Notes: generated from the letters alone by a model not told the origin. Counted from the stretch's first letter, positions 1-7,327 are shown. The stretch is 10,621 nucleotides of DNA from Candidatus Hodarchaeota archaeon (GCA_016840025.1 JAEOTF010000322.1:1-10621), one strand, 5' to 3'. Numbers and translations: made by a program.

Positions 1-1
1 C

Positions 2-1189
2 TTTTGGCGCGTTTCCAAAGGCATTTGGAACTATTGGGCATCTCTTTCCACCTACATTATCTTACTTCTTCTTATAGTGGGGAGTATTGGGATAATGAAA
101 AATATAGAGAGACATACACATGAAAGTGCCTATTTCATAACAGGTACAGACGTTAAACTAATCGGAAATAATAATACAACCAGGGTAGATGCTGTTCGCG
201 CTAATTCTGAAGTGAGTGAAGCCTCAGCAATCACCCGGGTTGAGTGGAACCTCTTCGCAAGACCATCGGTGCAGGTGCTCGTCATTTCACCTAAATCTTA
301 TAGCACAGTACTCCATCGGTTTGATGGTCAATATTTAGGATTTGACGGCTTTAAGAGCCATGTGAAAGCGTTGGACCATCATGGCGTTGTCTTACTGGAC
401 CAAAATTCTCATGAACTTCTCAGATGGGAAGTAGGTGCCAATCACTCCTTTTACTTGACCCCTGCGGTCAGTGGAACGACAATTTCTTTACAGTGTAAGG
501 CGACATTTCAACGTTTCCCGGGTCTTTTGTATGAAGAACAGCGACTTGAAGACGAAAAAGCCAAGGAAGCCACAATAAACCCCAAAATGGTAATGAGTGA
601 ACAAACATGGAGCCAAATAGTTAACTCTTCAGGGTCTTTTGTCACCCTCGAAAAAGCTATATTAGTAAAAGTCAAGGAACCAAATAAAAGCAAATTAATC
701 TGTGAGCGGTTAGAGAGGGAATTTGATATGGAAGGCTCTTCATGGGACGACAAACTAATGGCTCAATACACCCCTAGTGCATTGATCCTACCGCAGATTC
801 TAACATTTTTAATGGTTCTTGGTGTTCTGGAAGCCATTGCCATTTTCAGTAACGATGCTCTGTCCATTAAAAATAATCGCCAAAAACAATTAGAATTTTT
901 AGACTTAGTCGGTCTTAATAGGCAAACCGAAAAAAGTCTCGCACTGGTTGAATTTACAATACAATTGCTTCTCAGTACGTTACTCATGGTTGTTCCAACG
1001 TGCCTTTTTCTCCTTAATATTCCGACTCTTCTTCATTTTCGAGAACTTGTTCTCCCTTTCTTTCCTGCCTTTTCGTGGCTTTATTATGGCTTCTTAATGT
1101 TAGGAATTATGGGGCTTTCTCTCGGTATTTGGACTATAACCTATTGGTACATGGAAGGTGCTCCAGATTATGAAGTTCGCCAAGAATAA
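2..1189 (+). CDS. FtsX/MacB-like ABC transporter permease, 5'-partial
   Basis: The reading frame is open from base 2 with no stop, so the gene begins upstream of the window and the GTG at 77 is an internal codon. The visible 395 residues start with a membrane segment (about 11-32), followed by a soluble, probably extracytoplasmic domain (about 45-255). Three further membrane segments lie at about 261-282, 313-338 and 356-383. Between the first two of these three is a stretch (about 293-308, ending LDLVGLNRQ) matching the conserved FtsX cytoplasmic loop (E/Q-x-x-x-L-x-x-x-G-xx-R). One membrane pass, an external domain and a three-helix FtsX core is the MacB/LolC plan; the visible part could also be the second half of a duplicated long permease, which is inference. 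The 3' end overlaps the ATPase gene, so the two are almost certainly translated together and form one transporter. The substrate is unknown. FtsX-type transporters usually do mechanotransmission or lipoprotein, peptide or drug export rather than uptake. Confidence 0.8.
   Translation, partial: FWRVSKGIWNYWASLSTYIILLLLIVGSIGIMKNIERHTHESAYFITGTDVKLIGNNNTTRVDAVRANSEVSEASAITRVEWNLFARPSVQVLVISPKSYSTVLHRFDGQYLGFDGFKSHVKALDHHGVVLLDQNSHELLRWEVGANHSFYLTPAVSGTTISLQCKATFQRFPGLLYEEQRLEDEKAKEATINPKMVMSEQTWSQIVNSSGSFVTLEKAILVKVKEPNKSKLICERLEREFDMEGSSWDDKLMAQYTPSALILPQILTFLMVLGVLEAIAIFSNDALSIKNNRQKQLEFLDLVGLNRQTEKSLALVEFTIQLLLSTLLMVVPTCLFLLNIPTLLHFRELVLPFFPAFSWLYYGFLMLGIMGLSLGIWTITYWYMEGAPDYEVRQE
1153..1160 (+). 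promoter_or_regulatory. Shine-Dalgarno sequence deciding the ATPase start
   Basis: GGAAGGTG lies inside the end of the permease gene, 9 bases before ATG 1170. It includes the GGTG core complementary to the archaeal 16S rRNA 3' end. It overlaps the alternative GTG at 1158, which makes that codon an unlikely start, and it suggests translational coupling with the permease. Confidence 0.55.
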
Positions 1190-2894
1190 TCTACTGGTCT
1201 GTCAAGATCTTATCAAAATCTATCACAACCCCGTGACAAAGGCGCCTATTCCCGCATTGAGGGGCTGTGACTTTGATTTGAAGGTAAAAGAAGTGGTCGG
1301 TATTGTGGGACCGAGTGGGGCAGGCAAGACCACCCTTCTTCGTCTTTTAGCTGGATTAGATCAGGCGACAAGTGGGCAAATTCGGTTAGGACAACTGGAC
1401 TATAGTAAATTATCTTTTTTTCAGTTATCTGTATTAAGACAGAAGATCATTGGGCTTGTGGAACAGTTCGTTTATCAGAATCTGTTTTCGACCCTTTCAG
1501 TCTTAGATAATATCCTCCTTTTTGCACGCCAAGCCGGCCTGTCCAAGAAAAATGCTAAAAAGGACGCGTTTAAGCTTCTGAAAGAATGGAATCTCCTTTA
1601 TCTTCAAAATCGCAAAGTAGGTAAAATCTCAGGGGGAGAAGGCCTACGTGTCTCTCTGCTCGCAGCGCTTATCAAACACCCCCGGTTACTCCTGGCTGAT
1701 GAACCCACCGGACAATTAGACCGGGAAAACGCTCGTCTTGTGCAAGAAACTCTTCGCTCCGCAGTGCAAGACTTTGATGCGTCTGTAGTGGTAGTTACCC
1801 ACGATAAATCATTTGAAAAAGTTGTAGATCGAACTTTTCTCATCGAGAGTGGGCGTCTCTCAAGTGTTAGTGAAAAAAGTCCGCTGTCTTTGGAGTCTCC
1901 TCCCATTAGTAGTCAAATTTTATTGGAGGAAGAAGATAAAGAAATAACTTCTCAAATCAAAGAGAAAGCATTAGAAAAACGAGCAGAACAACAATTTCGG
2001 GCGTATATTGACCAGTCTTTTCATGTCAAATTACCTGCTCCTATTATTGACCATCTTAAAGTCACTAAAGAAGTCCTTTTCCATCTTAACTCTAATGGAA
2101 CGGTCTCGCTTTCGAATCCTCGTCCCGTGGACGAACAACAGCCTGACATAGCCGAATCTAAGGCGTATTATGATGCACTCGACCAACTAGTCGCTACCAT
2201 GCCTTCAGAATCAGAGGAATGGTACTCTTATGACGGGTTATCAATCGTCTGTGAAAATATAGATAAGAGTTACACAACAGGCACCCACCAACAAATCATC
2301 TTTAACGACTTTGATTGCGAGATTAGGCACGGAGAAACTGTAATTCTGACAGGCGTCAGTGGAGTAGGTAAGACTACGCTTTTAGGCATGCTTCTCGGTC
2401 TTTTTAAACCAGATAGCGGCCAAATTGGTGTTCTAGGCACACCCCTCACCAACCTCTCTGTTAATGAACTTCGAGAATTCAGAAAAGAGCGAATTGGGAT
2501 AGTTCGCCAAAATAAGACACTTTTTCCTGGGTTGTCTCCTTATGAGATTCTAAACCTGATTATATCGATTCAAGGAAAAGACGTCACGAGGTATGAGTCG
2601 TGGATTCAAACCCTCCTCGCAGCTTGTCGTATTGCTCATCGTGCTCATTCTCCAATAGAAACATTATCCGGAGGAGAACTCCAACGCGCAGCCTTAGCGA
2701 CGGCCTTGGTAAAAGCACCGCCCTTGATCGTATTAGATGAACCTACCGCGAATCTTGATAGTGAACTTGCTAAAGACTTGATTGAGACTGTACTCGCTAT
2801 CCAACAACAGCTTCGACCAACCCTCCTCTTAGCCACTCATGATCGGTCCCTCATTCAGCCTTCCATGAGAGAGATTCAATTAGAAAAGGAATGA
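1170..2894 (+). CDS. Tandem-domain ABC transporter ATP-binding protein (two NBDs in one chain)
   Basis: This 574-residue protein has two complete nucleotide-binding domains. NBD1 shows Walker A GPSGAGKTT (about 47-55), a Q-loop Q near 99, signature SGGEGLR (154-160), Walker B LLLADEPT (173-180) and switch His in VTHD (about 211). NBD2 shows Walker A GVSGVGKTT (395-403), Q-loop Q447, signature LSGGELQR (499-506), Walker B IVLDEPT (520-526) and His in ATHD (about 557). Both catalytic glutamates are present, so both sites look able to hydrolyse ATP. The NBDs resemble the LolD/MacB/FtsE group, matching the FtsX-type permease whose gene overlaps by 20 bases. A charged linker of roughly 125 residues (about 230-355) separates them. 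The ATG at 1170 is preferred over an in-frame GTG at 1158 because GGAAGGTG (1153-1160) lies 9 bases upstream of it. The protein is expected on the cytoplasmic face of the membrane. Two fused NBDs replace the usual homodimer of separate subunits. Confidence 0.9.
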   Translation: MKFAKNNLLVCQDLIKIYHNPVTKAPIPALRGCDFDLKVKEVVGIVGPSGAGKTTLLRLLAGLDQATSGQIRLGQLDYSKLSFFQLSVLRQKIIGLVEQFVYQNLFSTLSVLDNILLFARQAGLSKKNAKKDAFKLLKEWNLLYLQNRKVGKISGGEGLRVSLLAALIKHPRLLLADEPTGQLDRENARLVQETLRSAVQDFDASVVVVTHDKSFEKVVDRTFLIESGRLSSVSEKSPLSLESPPISSQILLEEEDKEITSQIKEKALEKRAEQQFRAYIDQSFHVKLPAPIIDHLKVTKEVLFHLNSNGTVSLSNPRPVDEQQPDIAESKAYYDALDQLVATMPSESEEWYSYDGLSIVCENIDKSYTTGTHQQIIFNDFDCEIRHGETVILTGVSGVGKTTLLGMLLGLFKPDSGQIGVLGTPLTNLSVNELREFRKERIGIVRQNKTLFPGLSPYEILNLIISIQGKDVTRYESWIQTLLAACRIAHRAHSPIETLSGGELQRAALATALVKAPPLIVLDEPTANLDSELAKDLIETVLAIQQQLRPTLLLATHDRSLIQPSMREIQLEKE

Positions 2895-2970
2895 ACTGAA
2901 ATTCTTGATTTTAGACGCAGCAATTTTCTAAACCTGACTATTCACTTTCTACACTCAATTCTCGATTTTT

Positions 2971-2977
2971 AAGGTGA
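2971..2977 (+). promoter_or_regulatory. Shine-Dalgarno-like sequence before small TTG ORF
   Basis: AAGGTGA is a close match to the archaeal ribosome-binding consensus and is 5 bases from the TTG at 2983. It is the main support for the 37-codon frame. Confidence 0.4.
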
Positions 2978-2982
2978 CCTAA

Positions 2983-3096
2983 TTGAACAATACTACTATT
3001 GACCATTTCTCATATAATCATATTATTGGGATCTATACTGGTGATAGAGGGAAAATAACAAGCTTGGGGTTCCAAGAGAAACACAAGCCGTCATGA
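2983..3096 (+). CDS. Possible small protein, 37 codons, TTG start
   Basis: A short frame runs from TTG at 2983 to TGA at 3094-3096 and would encode a 37-residue protein beginning MNNTTIDHF and containing GIYTGDRGK. No family is recognised. The reason to list it is its start: AAGGTGA (2971-2977) sits 5 bases before TTG, the same arrangement (GGTGA, 5 bases, TTG) as for the longer gene that starts at 8185. It lies 88 bases after the ATPase stop, on the same strand, so it could be a third cistron of the transporter operon. Its stop is 2 bases from the end of the convergent 119-residue gene. It could also be a chance frame or the remnant of a shortened gene. No membrane segment or signal peptide is visible. 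Confidence 0.3.
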   Translation: MNNTTIDHFSYNHIIGIYTGDRGKITSLGFQEKHKPS

Positions 3097-3098
3097 AA

Positions 3099-3458
3099 TT
3101 AACTCTCTTTGGATTGCTCTCCCAGAGTATCAATGAATTTCTTGGCAGCTTTTCGTTTTTTCCACTGCCAGTAGCCTAGAACCACCCCGCCACTGCCACA
3201 AATTACCCCTACTATCGCCATCCATACCCATTCTGACTTTATTTCAGGTTCTTGATAGAAAGCAAGGTTATAAATGAGGGGTTGTAAGGTTTTAAAGGTA
3301 GAGATGTCTGTACTATAATATTGTCCCCCCATATCTTGCTTAGCAAGATTATATTTCTCATAATCTGAATCTGTGGCAATATCACCTAACTCAAAAGGGA
3401 TGAATACTCCGCTCTCGTCCCAGAGGGGTTCACTGCGTAAGAGGTTTAAGAATGGCAT
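3099..3458 (-). CDS. Hypothetical 119-residue protein with one C-terminal membrane segment
   Basis: No family is recognised. Residues 1-76 are hydrophilic, with aromatic and acidic residues (for example PLWDESGVFIPFELGDIA) and no N-terminal signal peptide. Residues 77-98 form a clear membrane helix that starts with tryptophans and is glycine-rich. The tail (99-119) opens with a basic cluster, KKRKAAKK at 100-107. By the positive-inside rule the tail is cytoplasmic and the N-terminal part would be outside, which is unusual for an unsignalled stretch of this length. Upstream, the frame is open for seven codons (no ATG, GTG or TTG among them) back to a TAA, so ATG 3458 is the only reasonable start. 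It may be an intact small protein or the C-terminal remnant of a larger exported protein that lost its front. It follows the RimK-like gene by 50 bases on the same strand; an AT-rich ATAAAAT box about 22 bases before the ATG suggests it may have its own leaderless promoter. Confidence 0.6.
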   Translation of the reverse strand: MPFLNLLRSEPLWDESGVFIPFELGDIATDSDYEKYNLAKQDMGGQYYSTDISTFKTLQPLIYNLAFYQEPEIKSEWVWMAIVGVICGSGGVVLGYWQWKKRKAAKKFIDTLGEQSKES

Positions 3459-3508
3459 TAAACATGAAAATGACCGATTTTATTGATTATTCAAAATATA
3501 TTGCCATT

Positions 3509-4393
3509 TTATAATTGTCTTTTCTTTTTAATCAAATATTTAGCTATGAAGGATGGTACATCAACCCTTTTTAAGATTATTTCGCCTTTCCACCCTGGAC
3601 AAGAGTTAATCTCTGTAACGACTAACCCTTCGGGTGAGTGAATAAGATCAACACCTACTACTTCACCACCTACGGCTTTTGTAGCTCGCAAGGCAAGACC
3701 ACTCACATCTATATCACAAGGAGCGGGTTTCCCACCACGGTGAAGATTAGCGAGACCAGATTGGTCGATTACACGTTTATAAGCAGAAACTTGCTGATCA
3801 CCAACAATGAGAGCACGGATATCAAATCCTTTTGTTTCAAGTCTTTTTTGAACAAGAAAAACCCCCTGTCCAAACGTACGACTATAATGATCAAGTAATG
3901 ATAGTAATTCGGACTCAGACATCTGGGCATTTAAAAAGAAGACACCACGACCTTGAGAACCGATGGTAGGTTTCAAGATACAGGAATTATAGCGCTCAAC
4001 AAAAGCCAAGACTTCTGATGGTTGTTCAGTTACTAATGTAGGAGGAATTGGAATTCCTTGTTCTGAAAGAGCAAAAAACGTTTGAGCTTTATCACGAGAA
4101 ATCCGAATAGTTTTAGCTGAGTTGACAACTGGTAATCCATGGCGTTGAAGCCACTCAAACAGATTCAGTCGGAAATCCGCACGGACTAGAGACTCGCGTC
4201 CTAAATTCGCAACAAAAAGCAAATCAAAATCTTGCATATTCTTTGAACCTAGCTTTATATGAGTAGGGTGAGAAGAAATCGATATTTGCCATTGTTTTAT
4301 GAGGATAGCCTTGTGTCCTTGGGCTTGGATAGCTTGTATGATTTGTTTACTCCGATAACTATTTTGATACTTGTCATAAATGCCGACTAACAT
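3509..4393 (-). CDS. RimK-family ATP-grasp alpha-L-glutamate ligase
   Basis: This 294-residue protein belongs to the RimK-like ATP-grasp family, whose members use ATP to add an amino acid, usually glutamate, to the carboxyl end of a protein or cofactor. Visible features are a short N-terminal domain with VVNSAKTI near 89-96, the conserved DK at 101-102, KP at 141-142, the glycine-rich ATP loop GSQGRG (145-150), DIR at 191-193, RGG at 219-221, GVDL at 247-250, and the metal-binding E261 and N263 followed by PGWKG (266-270). The PGW-K/R-G ending recalls archaeal tetrahydromethanopterin:glutamate ligase (MptN). LysX usually has a different sequence there. Relatives include RimK (ribosomal protein S6) and CofF (coenzyme F420), so the substrate is open. 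Length is typical and all key residues are present. It is a cytoplasmic enzyme, transcribed divergently from tldD-tldE across about 107 bases. Confidence 0.85.
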   Translation of the reverse strand: MLVGIYDKYQNSYRSKQIIQAIQAQGHKAILIKQWQISISSHPTHIKLGSKNMQDFDLLFVANLGRESLVRADFRLNLFEWLQRHGLPVVNSAKTIRISRDKAQTFFALSEQGIPIPPTLVTEQPSEVLAFVERYNSCILKPTIGSQGRGVFFLNAQMSESELLSLLDHYSRTFGQGVFLVQKRLETKGFDIRALIVGDQQVSAYKRVIDQSGLANLHRGGKPAPCDIDVSGLALRATKAVGGEVVGVDLIHSPEGLVVTEINSCPGWKGEIILKRVDVPSFIAKYLIKKKRQL

Positions 4394-4423
4394 TATTATT
4401 CCAGATTATGCTTTGGACTTCTA

Positions 4424-4431
4424 TCTTTAAG
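4424..4431 (-). promoter_or_regulatory. Candidate TATA box for the RimK-like gene
   Basis: On the minus strand this reads CTTAAAGA, centred about 34 bases before the start codon at 4393. Archaeal transcription begins about 25 bases after the box, which would give a leader of about 8-9 bases. No Shine-Dalgarno sequence is apparent. This is weak evidence taken from spacing and AT content only. Confidence 0.3.
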
Positions 4432-4470
4432 AAAATACATTTATTCCTTCTCTTCTTTAGACTAGTAGAT

Positions 4471-4478
4471 ACTTTTAT
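4471..4478 (+). promoter_or_regulatory. Candidate TATA box for leaderless tldD
   Basis: ACTTTTAT is centred about 26 bases before the ATG at 4501, the spacing expected if transcription starts at or next to the start codon. No Shine-Dalgarno sequence precedes that ATG. The box supports the shorter tldD start and places the tldDE promoter inside the apparent upstream extension of the frame. Confidence 0.4.
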
Positions 4479-4500
4479 CCCCACTCTGGACTTGTTTATG

Positions 4501-5886
4501 ATGTTTGAAATCTTAGAGAAGTGCTTACAATTAAAAATGGTAGATCAAGCAGATGTAGTTCATTTACGTGGTCAACAACGACTAATAACGCTTTGTACTG
4601 TCAAAAATGGTGTTATTGAAGATTTTTCTAATATTTTATTAAGTGGAAGTTCTTGTAGAGTTCTGGTAAATGGAGCCTGGGGTTTCAGTTCAACTAACAT
4701 ACTTGATACTGAAAGTGTTCAACAATCGCTTATTAACGCAATAAAATTAGCGCAAGCTTCTGAAACCTTAAAAAAACAGCAGATAACCTTAGAATCTGTT
4801 AAAGAAGTAGAGAAAGACACATCAGTACCGATTAAAAAGTCATTCCGAGATCTGTCAAGTGAAGAAATATTACAAATTCCTTTAGAGGCTTATAAAGGCG
4901 CAAAAGAAGCAGGAGCCAATATTTCAGATATTACAGCTTCTTATATCAGTGTGGAAGATAATAAATTCTTTTTAAGCTCTGAGGGTTCACGGATTAGCGA
5001 AAAAATCCCACGTGTACAACTATTTGTAGATGTTATAGCAAAAAACAACAGTACAACTTGTCCTGCCTCTGAAATGGTTGGTTATTCTGGTGGATTAGAA
5101 ATATTTGATGAAAAAACCCCGTATTCAGTGGGGAAAAAAGCAGGCGAGAAAGCAGTTAGACTTCTAGAGGTAAAAACGCCACCTTCTGGAAAGTTTAAAG
5201 TAGTTGTTGATCCAGCTTTATGTGCCACATTATTACATGAAGCTATTGGTCATCCATTAGAAGCAGATTTGGCTATGACTGGGGGAGGTTTCAGTGATCG
5301 AATAGGGGAGCTAGTTTCTTCAGAACATATTACAATCTATGATGATGGACAAATATCAGGTGGTTTGGGTTTCTTTTCTTATGATGATGAAGGGATTGAA
5401 TGCAACCGTACCATCCTTATTGAGAATGGAATATTAAAATCCTATATGCACGACCTAACTAGTGCTTCAATGAGTGGTGCTGCTCCCACTGGAAATTCTC
5501 ATGCTTGGGATTACAGTGTTGAACCATTAATTAGACAAACGAACATTGGAATTGAAGCTAGAGACCATTCGTTCGAAGAAATGATAGAAGATGTCAAGGA
5601 AGGATTATTTCTGAAAGGAACTTTTGGTGGTCAAGCAGACGTTAGTGGTGACTTTACATTTGGATTTCAAAATGCTCATTGGATAAGAAAGGGGCAATTA
5701 GCGGAAGAGTTACGAGGAGCAAATGTTGCTGGCAATGCAATGGAAGTCTTTAAAACCATTGATGCTGTTGGCAAAGAGTCAATTCTTCGTCCAGGAGCTT
5801 GTGGTAAAGGACAATGGGCAATTCAAGGGCGGATAGTTCCTGTAATTAGATGTGAGATAATGGTCGGAGGAACAGGAGGAAAATAG
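4501..5886 (+). CDS. tldD: TldD family zinc metalloprotease subunit
   Basis: TldD is the catalytic half of the TldD/TldE protease, which digests small unfolded peptides and in bacteria also matures microcin B17 and affects DNA gyrase regulation. The 461-residue product has the HExxxH zinc motif (HEAIGH, 246-251) after a typical N-terminal domain, and a late cysteine in GACGKG (C434), which matches the cysteine that completes the metal site in known TldD. The C-terminus VGGTGGK fits the family. The start is placed at 4501 (4498 is equally possible): the frame is open back to 4408, but those 30 residues are hydrophobic, unlike the TldD N-terminus, and contain the promoter. The Met at 4501 begins the usual MFEILEKCL-type helix. 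The tldE gene follows immediately with no gap. No missing residue or frameshift was seen. The enzyme is cytoplasmic and acts as a heterodimer with TldE. Confidence 0.95.
   Translation: MFEILEKCLQLKMVDQADVVHLRGQQRLITLCTVKNGVIEDFSNILLSGSSCRVLVNGAWGFSSTNILDTESVQQSLINAIKLAQASETLKKQQITLESVKEVEKDTSVPIKKSFRDLSSEEILQIPLEAYKGAKEAGANISDITASYISVEDNKFFLSSEGSRISEKIPRVQLFVDVIAKNNSTTCPASEMVGYSGGLEIFDEKTPYSVGKKAGEKAVRLLEVKTPPSGKFKVVVDPALCATLLHEAIGHPLEADLAMTGGGFSDRIGELVSSEHITIYDDGQISGGLGFFSYDDEGIECNRTILIENGILKSYMHDLTSASMSGAAPTGNSHAWDYSVEPLIRQTNIGIEARDHSFEEMIEDVKEGLFLKGTFGGQADVSGDFTFGFQNAHWIRKGQLAEELRGANVAGNAMEVFKTIDAVGKESILRPGACGKGQWAIQGRIVPVIRCEIMVGGTGGK
5874..5880 (+). promoter_or_regulatory. Shine-Dalgarno for tldE
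   Basis: AGGAGGA lies 6 bases before the ATG at 5887, inside the last codons of tldD. With the stop codon of tldD directly abutting the ATG, this indicates coupled translation of the two subunits, unlike the leaderless-looking start of tldD. Confidence 0.65.
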
Positions 5887-7290
5887 ATGAGTAACTTAGA
5901 AGAAAACTGGGATTATTTGAGAGATTTCACTCAGAAAGCAATTAATGTAGTTTCTAGAAAGGAAGATGTAACACACGTTGAAGCCTTTTTCACAGGTACT
6001 CAAATAATTGAAGTTAATATCCGTGATTCTGAAATCCAAAGCCAAAGTAATTTGTACGATTTAGGTGTTGGTTTTCGAGTTGTTACTCTGAATAATAAAG
6101 TTGGATTTACCTGTACCAATACTTTAAATGAGGAAAAAATTTTAGATACTGCGGATAAGGCATTGTCTATTGCTAGGGTGAGTTCTGAAGTACAAAATTT
6201 TTCTCTTCCAGAACCAACTCAACTTTTATCGGTGAATGGCTTATTTGATTCTCGTATTAATGATATAACCGTTGAAGAGGTAGTTAATGTTGCAAGAAGG
6301 GCAGTAAAGGCAGCTGAAGACTTTGATAAGCGTGTGATAGCAAAATGGGGAGTGGTATCATGCATCTCGGGTTGGAGAGGAGTCATAAATGACTTAGGCG
6401 TAGATTTCTCAGAGAAAGAAACAAAAACAATTCTCGCACTTGCAGGAAGCGGTCAAGATAGGGGTGAAGTGACCGGTAGTACATGGGATGCTGAAGTTAG
6501 CAGAAAAGTGGAATTTAGACCCGAGCAAGTCGGTGAAAATGTTGGTAAAAGCGTAATTGAAATGTTTGGAAAGCAAACTCTTCCATCTTTCCAAGGTACT
6601 GTGATTTTTGCGCCACCAGCTGTTTCATATCAGTTAAAGGATGTATTAATTGATGCTCTCAAAGGTGAGCATGTAATTTCTGGTCGATCTAATTGGAACA
6701 AAAAAATAGCTCAAAAAGTTGCTTCAGAGAGTTTAACAATAATAGATAACGCAATCTTAGAAAATGGATTTAGTTCCAGAAGTTTTGATGATGAAGGGAG
6801 CCTTTCGCAAAAAACCCATCTAATCAGGAAAGGTAAACTAGAAAGTTTTCTTCATTCTGCGACTTCCGCGAATTCGTTAAACACAAAAAATACAGCTAAT
6901 GCTTCACGTTTTGGTGGGGGTTTTAATATGACACGCATGATCATTGGGAATGGTTATCGTACAAAACCAGATATCTATCCTTCAAATTTAATGATCCAAA
7001 AAGGGAATAAAACAAAAGAAGAATTAATAGCGGAAGTAGATAAAGGTGTCTTAGTTGAGGAGATGGCGGGTTTCCCACAAGAAGGATCTGGACAAATCAG
7101 TGCACAGCTTTCTCGTGCGTTTTATATTGAAAAAGGAGAGATTAAATATCCGATAAAGAGTGGGATGATCTCTGGAATAGCATTTGACTGGTTTAAGCAG
7201 ATTTCTGGGATTGGAAATGATATAAAACGATTTCAGAATTCAGTAGTGCCTTCTCTACGTGTGGAAGATGTTAAGGTAATTGGGTCTTAG
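5887..7290 (+). CDS. tldE: TldE/PmbA family protein, TldD partner
   Basis: The 467-residue product is the second subunit of the TldD/TldE protease. It shares the overall fold of TldD but has no HExxxH motif; the equivalent region (about 250-265) carries no zinc ligands, as expected for TldE, which contributes to the substrate cavity rather than to catalysis. Family features include the N-terminal DLGVGFRVV strand region (about 57-66), the NTKNTANASRFGG segment (about 334-346) and a C-terminus ending in a PSLRVEDVKV-type strand. ATG 5887 follows the tldD stop with zero spacing and has a strong Shine-Dalgarno, so the two subunits should be made in equal amounts. It is cytoplasmic. The 3' end is separated by 37 bases from the convergent gene on the other strand. 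Confidence 0.93.
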   Translation: MSNLEENWDYLRDFTQKAINVVSRKEDVTHVEAFFTGTQIIEVNIRDSEIQSQSNLYDLGVGFRVVTLNNKVGFTCTNTLNEEKILDTADKALSIARVSSEVQNFSLPEPTQLLSVNGLFDSRINDITVEEVVNVARRAVKAAEDFDKRVIAKWGVVSCISGWRGVINDLGVDFSEKETKTILALAGSGQDRGEVTGSTWDAEVSRKVEFRPEQVGENVGKSVIEMFGKQTLPSFQGTVIFAPPAVSYQLKDVLIDALKGEHVISGRSNWNKKIAQKVASESLTIIDNAILENGFSSRSFDDEGSLSQKTHLIRKGKLESFLHSATSANSLNTKNTANASRFGGGFNMTRMIIGNGYRTKPDIYPSNLMIQKGNKTKEELIAEVDKGVLVEEMAGFPQEGSGQISAQLSRAFYIEKGEIKYPIKSGMISGIAFDWFKQISGIGNDIKRFQNSVVPSLRVEDVKVIGS

Positions 7291-7327
7291 CTAAAAGTCA
7301 TAACTGAAAATACAAGGATTCTTAATT

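Noticed and set aside
77..79. GTG as the start of the FtsX-like permease
   Set aside because: The frame continues upstream to base 2 and those codons encode the first part of a membrane segment that would otherwise be cut, so the gene is 5'-truncated by the window.
1158..1160. GTG as the start of the tandem ATPase
   Set aside because: It lies inside the GGAAGGTG that serves as Shine-Dalgarno for the ATG at 1170.
1604..1906. Minus-strand frame of 100 codons in the ATPase gene
   Set aside because: It is antisense to NBD1 and its serine/arginine-rich product is typical of a shadow frame; the same holds for the smaller antisense frames in other genes.
3099..3458. The 119-residue protein as a peptide precursor for the RimK-like ligase
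   Set aside because: It has a clear membrane helix and basic tail and lacks repeated acceptor motifs such as those in known ATP-grasp-modified peptides.
3638..3898. Plus-strand frame of 86 codons within the RimK-like gene
   Set aside because: It is fully antisense to a well-conserved enzyme gene and its translation shows no coherent domain.
3509..4393. Assignment of the ligase as LysX (lysine biosynthesis)
   Set aside because: The NSCPGWKG ending differs from the LysX pattern, and no lysW or other lysine genes are nearby.
4408..4500. Hydrophobic N-terminal extension of TldD, possible signal peptide
   Set aside because: TldD is cytoplasmic, the family N-terminus aligns from 4501, and promoter-like boxes occupy this stretch.
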